A stretch of 64,000 nt of DNA from Nostoc carneum NIES-2107. Its GTDB lineage: Bacteria; Cyanobacteriota; Cyanobacteriia; Cyanobacteriales; Nostocaceae. A program made the translations under genes and the position numbers. Position 1 is the first letter of the stretch. Every line of letters begins with the position of its first letter. Location of the stretch: the NCBI GenBank assembly GCA_002368155.1, contig AP018180.1, forward strand, positions 992,001 to 1,056,000. Reading direction: 5' to 3'. Positions 9,141 to 20,331 of this stretch are shown in pieces. Below the pieces are notes generated by a model, which saw only the letters and a list, made by a program, of their open reading frames with translations, searched no databases and was not told the DNA's origin.

Positions 9141-10304
9141 ATAGGAATCCTATTTGATTTTTGAAAAAGATTACGAGAAAATACGGTTAAGTATACAAGT
9201 GTAAGAGTAGACAATGAGAAATCAGCATCTACAAACTGCATCACTGCCACTGGGAGTGGCAACTGCGATCGCAGAACTACAAGACTTTATCGCAGTTTGT
9301 CGCGATGCCCGTGAGGCAAGAAAAGCCTTGGCAGTCAAGTTGGTTTACCAAGATTACTTATACGAAGAGATTCAAGCAATTTTAGATGTCTCTTTAGGGT
9401 CGATAACAGGTTGGAAGCAAGCTTACGAGCAGGAAGGAATCAATGGACTCAGGCTGAACTACAAAGGACGAAAAAGCCACCTGAGTCACGAACAGCGAGA
9501 AGAAGTGTTGAGTTGGTTACAAACGAAGGACTATTGGGAACTGGGCGAACTGGAGTATAAACTAGCCTTTGAGTACGACATCGTTTATGAGTCAAAACAA
9601 AGTTACTACGACTTATTTGATGCAGCTGCCATCAGTTGGAAGAAAACCACAAAGCTAAACCCCAAAGCCAATCCAGATGCTGTTGCAGAAAAAAAAAAGA
9701 GATTGAAACATTGTTGGCAAGCAACCGCTCCGAAATCGAAGCCGGAAAATTGAGAGTATTGTTAATTGATGAGTGTCATTTAATGTGGGGAGACTTAAGC
9801 GGTTATGTGTGGGGGAGAACTGACCAGGAAATCACGGTTCCAGTCGTAAATGAGCGAGAGAAGCAAACATATTACGGAGCAGTTGACTATCTTGAACGAA
9901 AATTACTGCTGAAAGCTTACGACAGGGGAAATTCAAAAAATACTATCGATTACCTGCAATATCTGCTAACTGAGTCAGGCGACCAGCGATTGCTGATTTT
10001 TTGGGATGGTGCTACTTACCACCGTTCCAAAGAAATCCAAAGCTTTTTAGACGAACTTAACCAAGGTTTACCACCAGAAAAATGGAAAATTCACTGCGTT
10101 CGTTTTGCTCCTAATTGTCCAGAGCAAAATCCTATTGAAGATATCTGGTTGCAGGCTAAAACATGGGTTCGACGTTTTTGTGCTTTGATTCCAACATTCT
10201 CTCATTTAAAGTGGATGTTTGAGTGGTTTATTCGACACACTACCTTTGATTTCACAACTCTTCAGATGTACGGAGTTTTTTCAAAAATCAAATAGGAGTC
10301 CTAT
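9141..10304 (+). mobile_element. IS630/Tc1-like insertion sequence
   Basis: Terminal inverted repeats of about 25 bp (ATAGGAATCCTATTTGATTT at the left, mirrored by AAATAGGAGTCCTAT at the right end) flank a two-frame transposase. The borders sit in TA-rich sequence, consistent with TA target duplication. It is related to, but not identical with, the element at 40428-41552. It lies downstream of orphan promoter B. Confidence 0.8.
9214..10295 (+). CDS. IS630-type transposase (two overlapping frames)
   Basis: The first frame (9214-9753) gives the N-terminal HTH region (LDVSLGSITGWKQAYEQ...). The second (9636-10295) gives the DDE catalytic part, with Asp in LLIDECHLMWGD, Asp in FWDGATYHR and Glu in NPIEDIWLQ. 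The frames meet at a run of ten A residues near 9690-9699, a typical slippery site, so the full protein of about 350 residues could arise by programmed frameshifting. The homologue at 40436-41491 is a single frame. Either frameshift expression or inactivation is possible. Confidence 0.8.
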
Positions 10305-10320
10305 ATATGCATATATGTAG

Positions 10321-10415
10321 GATGCGTTAGCGCTAGCGTAACGCATCTCTTCTCCTCTGAAATTACAACATCTTTCCCAAATATGTTGATGTGTTATGCG
10401 TAAGCCGTAACACAT
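10321..10415. repeat. Two adjacent GATGYGTTA palindromic repeats
   Basis: GATGCGTTA...TAACGCATC (10321-10347) and GATGTGTTA...TAACACATC (10388-10415) belong to a dispersed palindrome family seen again at 27968-28003 and 41724-41752. They lie between the IS630 element and the end of vnfX, and a GTTAACAGTTAACA heptamer run follows at about 10440-10465. Confidence 0.7.
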
Positions 10416-10471
10416 CCTACATCATCTTTTCAGTTTTGACAGTCAACAGTTAACAGTTAACAACCAACAAA

Positions 10472-10873
10472 CTATTCTTCATCATGAGAATATGCGAAGT
10501 CATTTTCTTCCTGTAGCAAAGCCTTACGCAAAAGAGGCGGTGCATCCCCATTGCAACTTTTAACTAACATATGCAAAATATCAGGGACTCTATCATATTC
10601 TTGCGCTCTTACAAGAGTTACACCTTGCTTAGTTAATTTGTTGCCTACTGGCGTACCAATAGCTTTCACATATACAATTTTGCAATCAATAATTGCTTCC
10701 ATTTTGGGTGTAATCTTATCCTCATGCTCGGCTGCTTCTAAGTCACCCTCAAAAGTTAAAGTCTCAACAAAATTAAACCCATCTTTAGATACTTCATACA
10801 CATCAATTTCTTTTGCAACTCCAAAATGAGTGTCAATATGGGTTCCGTCACTTGTCGTAAAAGCTACTTTCAT
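10472..10873 (-). CDS. vnfX: VnfX/NifX-family iron-vanadium cofactor carrier
   Basis: A 133-residue single-domain member of the NifX/NifB-C/NafY dinitrogenase-cofactor-binding family (MKVAFTTSDGTHIDTHFG start; YEVSKDGFNFVET; VKAIGTPVGNKLTKQGVTLVR). NifX-type proteins carry cofactor precursor (NifB-co/VK-cluster) between NifB, the E/N scaffold and the apo-dinitrogenase. AAGGAG lies about 10 nt before the ATG. It is on the minus strand behind the second vnfE and a 35-codon microprotein, and presumably shares their transcript. The acidic, poorly conserved tail (EENDFAYSHDEE) is not unusual for the family. Confidence 0.88.
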   Translation of the reverse strand: MKVAFTTSDGTHIDTHFGVAKEIDVYEVSKDGFNFVETLTFEGDLEAAEHEDKITPKMEAIIDCKIVYVKAIGTPVGNKLTKQGVTLVRAQEYDRVPDILHMLVKSCNGDAPPLLRKALLQEENDFAYSHDEE

Positions 10874-10908
10874 TTATGGCTCTCCTTCAGGAAAAGTAAT
10901 TGTTGTTT

Positions 10909-11016
10909 TTACACGAAAACGATGTAGATCCCCACAAGTTGGCTTGACCAGGCAAGGATTAAGATAGGAATTAGTACAAGCCGATAGGTGTAAAGCACGG
11001 ATTGTTTCTGATTCAT
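10909..11016 (-). CDS. 35-residue single-pass membrane microprotein in the vnfE-vnfX operon
   Basis: The reading frame runs from the ATG at 11016 to a TAA at 10909. A textbook GGAGG ribosome-binding site lies 7 nt upstream. The product starts MNQKQSVLYTYR and continues with a hydrophobic helix (LVLIPILILAW...) long enough to cross a membrane once. It lies between vnfE (copy 2) and vnfX, on the same strand, and ends 36 bp before the vnfX start. I recognise no family. Function is unknown; its position suggests co-expression with V-cofactor assembly genes. Confidence 0.6.
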   Translation of the reverse strand: MNQKQSVLYTYRLVLIPILILAWSSQLVGIYIVFV

Positions 11017-11153
11017 ACAAAATCCTCCGATATTCTGGTTAATTTCATCACTGATAGTTTTTAGTTCATCAGCTATCTCTCATACAACTGCTTCATTTTT
11101 CCTATTAACAGTTAATAGTTAACTGTCAACAAACCTCATATATCTTTGTGCAA

Positions 11154-12584
11154 TTAATTAAGAGTAATCTCTTCAGCCAAATCGCCAATTTTCTGTTCCC
11201 AAGGAGCAGGTTTTCTTACTTGCTGCCACACAGGACTATACAAGGCTTCATATAATTCTCTTGCCATTTCTACCATGCCATCATAACCAGCATAGGCATG
11301 ATGACGTTCATGGTTAATATCTAAGAAAGGAATACGTGCTTTTAGCGCTGTATATTGATTGCTAGCGCCAGCCACTAACATATCAGCTTTTGTATCTTTC
11401 AGGACTTGTAATAATGCTTTGGGGCTACCTTTAGACAGAACAATACCATCTTGTCCAAGCAGCTGCTTAATTTTTATTTTTTCATCTTCTGTACTTTTGC
11501 GATCGCTAGTAGCAACAACTTCCATTCCTAAATCTTTTGCTGCTAAAATAATCGACCAACTTTTGACACCACCACTATAAAGAACAATACGCTTTCCTTC
11601 TAACCGGGAACGGTAAGGAGCTAAAGCCATATCTAAGGCAGCGGTTTTTTTAGTAATCAAGCGTTCTGTGCGCTCTTTAAGATAGCGTGCAGCTGAACTA
11701 TCGCCAAGTAATTTACCTAATGCTGCGGCAATATTCCGCAAACAACGGCTCATATTTTCTACGCCGTAGAAAGATTCTTCAATATAAGGAATGCCGTACA
11801 ATTCCTGCATTTTTTGTGCTATTTTCAGTGAAACATTAGAGCAAATCACTACATTTAACTTGGCACGATGAGCATGGCAAATTTCTTCATAGCGGGCATC
11901 ACCTGTAATTTTAGATAAAACACGAATACCCAAGCTCTTGAATAGTGGTAAAACATTCCATATTTCACCAGCAACATTGTAATCACCAATGATATTGATA
12001 TCAAATGGTGTAGTAAATTCTGGCGATGCAGTACCAACTACGTACTTTAATAAAGCGTCACCTCCAATACGATTACCTAAATTCTTACTACCAATAAATC
12101 CAGGCGCATTTATATGAATAACAGGAATATCAATTTCTTCTGTAGCTGCTTTACAAATACTATCTATATCGTCACCAATTAAAGCAGTCACACAAGTAGC
12201 ATAAACAAATATAGCCGCCGGATGATAGCGTTTAGCAATTTCTAGAATACTTTGATAAAGCTTCTTTTCTCCACCAAAAATAATATCTTGCTCACTCAAA
12301 TCTGTACTAAAGCCGATTTGATAAAGTTTAGAGCCAGACGAGAGACTACCACGACTTCCCCAAGGGTTACGAGTACAAGAAACAGGGCCATGCACTAAAT
12401 GAGCAACGTCAGTAATTGGGCCGAGAGCAACCATTGCACCTTCAAAAGGACAATTACCTTGGGCTGCTCCTGGTTGTGGTGGTTTTTTACAAGTAGGTTT
12501 TTTGTTATTATGAGATGTAGGTTGTTTATGTTCGCAAGTTGTATTGTTGAGTAAGTTATTGATTTCTTCTTGAGAGTTTTTCAT
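11154..12584 (-). CDS. vnfE: VnfE-like cofactor scaffold subunit, copy 2
   Basis: A 476-residue NifE/VnfE protein. After a His/Lys/Pro-rich N-terminal tail it has the three cluster Cys (GNCPFEGAM, HGPVSCTRN, ATCVTALIGDD). It has Cys248 in AKLNVVICS, aligned with the NifD cofactor-ligand Cys, which is absent in copy 1, and a DINHERHHAYAGYDGM region where NifD has its cofactor His. It would form the scaffold with VnfN. It is the first gene of a minus-strand unit with the microprotein and vnfX. Promoter copy C lies about 700 bp upstream, with a MITE (12972-13094) between them. The two VnfE proteins are clearly divergent, so this is not a recent duplication. Confidence 0.88.
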   Translation of the reverse strand: MKNSQEEINNLLNNTTCEHKQPTSHNNKKPTCKKPPQPGAAQGNCPFEGAMVALGPITDVAHLVHGPVSCTRNPWGSRGSLSSGSKLYQIGFSTDLSEQDIIFGGEKKLYQSILEIAKRYHPAAIFVYATCVTALIGDDIDSICKAATEEIDIPVIHINAPGFIGSKNLGNRIGGDALLKYVVGTASPEFTTPFDINIIGDYNVAGEIWNVLPLFKSLGIRVLSKITGDARYEEICHAHRAKLNVVICSNVSLKIAQKMQELYGIPYIEESFYGVENMSRCLRNIAAALGKLLGDSSAARYLKERTERLITKKTAALDMALAPYRSRLEGKRIVLYSGGVKSWSIILAAKDLGMEVVATSDRKSTEDEKIKIKQLLGQDGIVLSKGSPKALLQVLKDTKADMLVAGASNQYTALKARIPFLDINHERHHAYAGYDGMVEMARELYEALYSPVWQQVRKPAPWEQKIGDLAEEITLN

Positions 12585-12971
12585 GTCTTTCCTTATATCA
12601 GTTCGGATAGAGTGAAAAAATTAATCAGTAAAATACTTGAGTTAGCTGTAGCGCCATCTTTTTAAGAAGCCTGGTTAGGAAAGATAGAGGAGTGAGCAAC
12701 TAACAGGATTAACCATAATCAACCTACGATGACGGTGTTATAGATAATATTAACTGCACATCCTCTATCTGTAATCCAACTCGCGGGAAAAGAAACTTTT
12801 CCCTGGTCGATGCACCATGTATGAAAACTTTATATTTGGTGAAAAAGCATCCAGCTAATTCGCTTCATTATGGTTACCAAAAATTTTCTGACTTACAGAC
12901 AGCAACTATTAGTAATTTCAGTTGCATTCAAATGTCATGAATTTGCCAGATTCCAGAAGAATTGAAATCTA

Positions 12972-13094
12972 TAGCGCTCCTATTTCAGTTGTGAAAAATA
13001 TCGGTTTTGGCTGTTGACGGTTGACTGCTGACTGTCAACAGTTAACAGTTAACAACCCTTAAGATTAGATTTCACAAATCATTTAGGCTTGCTA
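12972..13094. mobile_element. MITE related to the IS630 element at 40428-41552
   Basis: The ends TAGCGCTCC...GTTGTGAAAAA and TTTCACAAATC...AGGCTTGCTA match the terminal repeats of the IS630-like element at 40428-41552 (TAGCAATCC...GTTGTGAAAAA). TA dinucleotides flank both sides. It is only about 123 bp with no transposase, so it is a non-autonomous derivative. It lies in the leader between promoter C and vnfE. Confidence 0.6.
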
Positions 13095-13284
13095 TATATC
13101 AAGGCTTAACTCTTGAGCGGGACATACAATCAATCCATGAAACTTAAAGCCTCAAGTCTATTTTTTACCTTTGACTTTTGACTTATAAGTACGCAATTAA
13201 TCGTGTCTCTATGATTTTTTCCTAAGCAAGTATGCACAACAGGAAGTTTTTCATGGAGAAGCACTGTTAATGCATTTGCTATTC

Positions 13285-13337
13285 TTATTCCCTCTACTGC
13301 AAGAATAGCATACATCTTGCCAAAGTACTTGCCGAAT
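13285..13337 (-). promoter_or_regulatory. Recurrent promoter element, copy C (reads toward vnfE copy 2)
   Basis: On the minus strand: TTCGGCAAGTACTTTGGCAA, then TATGCT (13307-13312) as the -10 box, then AGAGGGAATAAGAA. This is the best match to copies B and E. The only genes downstream on that strand are vnfE copy 2, the microprotein and vnfX. Confidence 0.55.
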
Positions 13338-13479
13338 TTTATTTTTATTCCCAAAATATCAGGGTTTCTCGACAAACAGCCAGCGTAATTGAATTATGAG
13401 GCAAGTTTATATGACATCATGCTAAAATAATTGCGTACAATATATGTTTTGTGTAGATGATCCCTAGTACAGACGCGCT

Positions 13480-13665
13480 GTGGCGCGTCTATACCTTCTC
13501 TGGTCTGATGTTAGCACCACAAACTGTCACCTTGTTTCCAACGCTCAACAATGTGACTACAGTTACCACGGGGTTTATAACTGGGAAACCATCGGTCAAT
13601 TTTCATCAGTGTTTTACCAGACCATCCTTGCTCATAACCCAGCTGCACCATCTCACCCCATCTGA
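13480..13665 (-). pseudogene. TnpB (IS200/IS605) C-terminal remnant
   Basis: A minus-strand frame reads GWSGKTLMKIDRWFPSYK followed by NCSHIVE, a decayed form of the zinc-finger end of TnpB (GKTLVKIDRFFPSSK..CSNCGH). The usual paired cysteines are largely lost and the frame is interrupted by stops. It is a non-functional fragment. Confidence 0.5.
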
Positions 13666-13864
13666 TACCAATCTAAAAAGAAAATGCGACAGATATACAG
13701 CCCTAAAACCTTGTCCTATGTGGATTCTTAATTTTGAATTGGAATGAGTAGGGGCTGGTTGATGCATATCAAGATCATTTGTGAAACTTTCCCTACCTGT
13801 GCAAATGGTCTGTTTCAATTTTTATTAGGTTACCAACATTAACAAGTAGTTTGCTAACAGTAAT

Positions 13865-14344
13865 ATGCCAAGAAAAGAGCAGGGCTGGATTACATTTCAA
13901 GCATCAGATGAAGAGCGAAAACTGCTCGATAAATTATCTAAAAAGTTGCGCCGTACTAAAACAGAAATCCTGCGAGAAATGTTACGGGGTCTTGAGCATA
14001 GTTATACGCGATCGCCAAAATCAAAAGCTACTCCAAAGCCACAACAAAAAGAGCCGAATAGTCAGTTTATAGAAATTACTAATTCCCCAAAGCATCTCAA
14101 AATTAACTCACATAACATACTTCAAGGCATCATCACAGAAGTTTTGCGTACAGAAATAACTAGTCAAATCACTATTAAAGTGATTCAAGAAGTAGAGTTA
14201 ACTTCAATTATTACCACTACCTCAGTAGATGAATTAGATTTATCCGAAGGTACAGAAGCTTACGTAGTGATTAACTCTAATAATATAGTGATAGCAAGAG
14301 AAGAATCTTCTGTACTGAATGCAGACAGTTGCGATAAAGTATAA
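13865..14344 (+). CDS. Ribbon-helix-helix / TOBE (Mop-like) oxyanion-sensing regulator
   Basis: A 159-residue protein with two recognisable parts. Residues 1-45 look like a CopG/Arc ribbon-helix-helix DNA-binding domain (GWITFQASDEERKLLDKLSK then TKTEILREML). Residues 75-150 resemble a TOBE/Mop oxyanion-binding domain (SHNILQGIITEVLRTEITSQ ... GTEAYVVINSNNIVIAREE). A linker rich in Lys, Pro and Gln joins them. The pairing suggests a molybdate-, tungstate- or vanadate-responsive transcription factor. It stands directly upstream of vnfDG on the same strand, the place where A. variabilis has, as I recall, a gene co-transcribed with vnfDGK. The start is weakly supported, with no clear Shine-Dalgarno sequence. 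A metal-storage (molbindin) role is an alternative. Confidence 0.65.
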   Translation: MPRKEQGWITFQASDEERKLLDKLSKKLRRTKTEILREMLRGLEHSYTRSPKSKATPKPQQKEPNSQFIEITNSPKHLKINSHNILQGIITEVLRTEITSQITIKVIQEVELTSIITTTSVDELDLSEGTEAYVVINSNNIVIAREESSVLNADSCDKV

Positions 14345-18495
<4,151 letters not shown>

Positions 18496-18509
18496 GAAGA
18501 TTCTAAACG

Positions 18510-18605
18510 CAAAGTTACGCGAAGTATAACGCAAAGGAGCGCAGAGTTTTAAAGAAAGTCCTCTGCGTGACTTTGCGCTCACCTTAGCGTACCTCTGCGT
18601 TAAAA
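18510..18605. repeat. Palindromic repeat after vnfK
   Basis: CGCAAAGTTACGCGAAG...GCAAAGGAGCGCAGAG is mirrored by CTCTGCGTGACTTTGCGC and CCTCTGCGTT. It is a common extended palindrome of Nostoc intergenic DNA that fills most of the 136-bp gap to the next gene and could act as an RNA stabiliser or partial terminator. Confidence 0.6.
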
Positions 18606-18631
18606 AACTCACAAAACACGAGAGAGGGATT

Positions 18632-20161
18632 ATGCCCACAAACATAGATGCTAACGTTGTATTTTACGGACATTTAAGCGAACTTTATCAGCTAGCAAAA
18701 GAAGGTAAAATTCAAACCACCTTACAAGGTAGTCATACTCGCCCCTGTAAATTCTGGACTGCAACCAAGATTTTAAGTGGGATTAAAGATGCGATCGTGA
18801 TTTCTCACGGGCCGAGTGGCTGCGCTTATGGGGTGAAACGAGCATATAAGCTAACAAATAGCCGTAATAGTGGTTCCCCTTATGAAGCTGTTGTCACTAC
18901 TAATATGAGTGAGAAAGCGGTGATTTTTGGGGGAGAAAAAGAACTACGCGGAGCAATTCGGGAAGTAGATCAAAAATACCATCCAGATGCGATCGTTGTC
19001 GCCACTAGTTGCGCTTCGGGGATTATTGGCGATTGCGTTGATGATGTGGTGAATAAAGCCCGCAGCGAAATCGACGCAGAAATCATGACGATACATTGCG
19101 AAGGCTTTGCTGGAGAGTATCGCAGTGGCTTTGATATCGTCTTTCGGCAAATTGTAGACTTTATGGAGCCGCCGACACCGGAACGCAAATCACAATTAGC
19201 CGATTCTGTCAATATTGTTGGTGCCAAGATGGGGCCAGAAAGGACAGAAGTAGAAGGTGATGTTAAGGAACTGAAACGCCTGATTAAAGGAATGGGGGCT
19301 AGGGTTCACAGTGTAATTGCTGGTGACTGTACATTAGATGAACTCAAACAAGCACCGAGTGCAGCAGTTAACTGTACCTTATGTTTGGATCTGGGCTATA
19401 CCATCGGTAGAGCCATGTACGATAAGTTTGGTACTCCCTTAAATTCTACGATTCTTCCCTATGGTATTAGTGCTACAGAAAAATGGTTGCAAGGCGCGGC
19501 AAAATATTTAGGAATGGAAGCGCAAGCAGCTGCTTTGATGGAACGGGAATATGCAGCCATCAAGACTGAATTTGAGGAAGCCAAGCAATATATCGAAGGT
19601 AAGTTAGCCATCATCGAAGGACATGACGCTATTAAGTGCTTGTCCATTGCTCATATGTTAGAGCGTGATTTCGGGATGCGTGCGGTTATTTATAACTTCC
19701 ATCCTTGGAGTACGGAAGCACGAGAAACCAGTGTAGATTACCTATTAGAAACGGGATTAGACCCAGAAATTTTGATTACCAAAGGGACTTTAGCTTTTGG
19801 TAAGTATGAGTCGATGAAACAAACAGAAGATGAATTACTAGAATTCATTGGTGGACTTGACGCAGATTCAGTAGTTTATTTTGGTTCTTCTTTGAGTTTC
19901 CCCCATATTCCCGTTGTCGATTTAAACGCCATCTTAAATCGTCCTAGATTTGGTTATCGCGGAGCCTTAAGGGTAGCTAAATGTATTAAAACTGCACTCC
20001 AATATGGCTTTAGACCTCGTAGTTCCTTAACCAAGCAAATGGTATTCCCGAAAAACTCAGGTTTAGCATCTGCGCGATCGCTTACCGGAAAATTAGCCCA
20101 AGACTTACCTGATTGTACCGTGTATGGAGGGAAGAAGCGGGGCAAATGTTTTAACGAGTAA
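18632..20161 (+). CDS. Nitrogenase-like component-1 alpha-type protein of unknown function
   Basis: A 509-residue member of the nitrogenase component-1 superfamily, NifD-like but clearly not NifD, VnfD, NifE or ChlN. Three Cys occupy the P-cluster positions: Cys39 (RPCKFW), Cys64 (HGPSGC) and Cys127 (ATSCASGIIGDC). Cys251 (NCTLCLDLGY) aligns with the NifD cofactor Cys275. However the His442 region reads LNRPRFGYRGA with no His, and the NifD Gln191/His195 stretch reads GEYRSGFDIV, so the active site differs. GAGAGGG precedes the ATG. It follows vnfK by 136 bp and precedes a beta-type partner. It could be an alternative reductase, a scaffold or an assembly factor; sequence does not decide. Confidence 0.75.
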   Translation: MPTNIDANVVFYGHLSELYQLAKEGKIQTTLQGSHTRPCKFWTATKILSGIKDAIVISHGPSGCAYGVKRAYKLTNSRNSGSPYEAVVTTNMSEKAVIFGGEKELRGAIREVDQKYHPDAIVVATSCASGIIGDCVDDVVNKARSEIDAEIMTIHCEGFAGEYRSGFDIVFRQIVDFMEPPTPERKSQLADSVNIVGAKMGPERTEVEGDVKELKRLIKGMGARVHSVIAGDCTLDELKQAPSAAVNCTLCLDLGYTIGRAMYDKFGTPLNSTILPYGISATEKWLQGAAKYLGMEAQAAALMEREYAAIKTEFEEAKQYIEGKLAIIEGHDAIKCLSIAHMLERDFGMRAVIYNFHPWSTEARETSVDYLLETGLDPEILITKGTLAFGKYESMKQTEDELLEFIGGLDADSVVYFGSSLSFPHIPVVDLNAILNRPRFGYRGALRVAKCIKTALQYGFRPRSSLTKQMVFPKNSGLASARSLTGKLAQDLPDCTVYGGKKRGKCFNE

Positions 20162-20200
20162 GCTATTCTGCTTTTAAGTTGCACAATCCATCGTGAGGAT

Positions 20201-20242
20201 TGTTGACTGTTGACTGTTGACTGTTGACTGTTGACTGTTGAC
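20201..20242. repeat. Tandem heptamer repeat (TGTTGAC x6)
   Basis: Six exact copies of TGTTGAC. The same heptamer occurs as shorter or inverted runs at about 2048, 10440, 11105, 13013, 14756, 48890 and 62393. This is the short tandemly repeated (STRR) class known from heterocystous cyanobacteria. Confidence 0.85.
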
Positions 20243-20331
20243 AGCCCTTATTAGTAGTTATGCAATTTAGACACGTATTAGCTTAATAACTTAGCCGATT
20301 GTACCGTATATGCAAAGAAGAGAACAGGAAA

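Larger units (their letters stand above)
12585..13864. other. 1.3-kb intergenic region between vnfE copy 2 and the vnfDGK operon
   Basis: This divergent-promoter region holds, left to right, an unexplained 385 bp ahead of vnfE; a MITE (12972-13094) with a TTGACGG/GTTAACA heptamer core; promoter copy C (13285-13337, toward vnfE); a decayed tnpB fragment (13480-13665, minus); and about 200 bp ahead of the RHH-TOBE gene in which I could not identify a promoter. Confidence 0.5.

Noticed and set aside
9214-10295. Transposase called a dead gene because it is split in two frames
   Set aside because: The frames overlap at a ten-A slippery run typical of programmed frameshifting in IS630 elements, so inactivation is not certain.
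12591-12970. Molybdenum-cofactor or other riboswitch ahead of vnfE copy 2
   Set aside because: No convincing conserved core or paired stems could be traced by eye; a covariance-model search would be needed.
20201-20242. Heptamer array considered as a CRISPR-like repeat
   Set aside because: The units are 7 bp with no spacers; it is a tandem STRR repeat, as are the TTGACTC, AAATGAC and TTTTGGA runs elsewhere.
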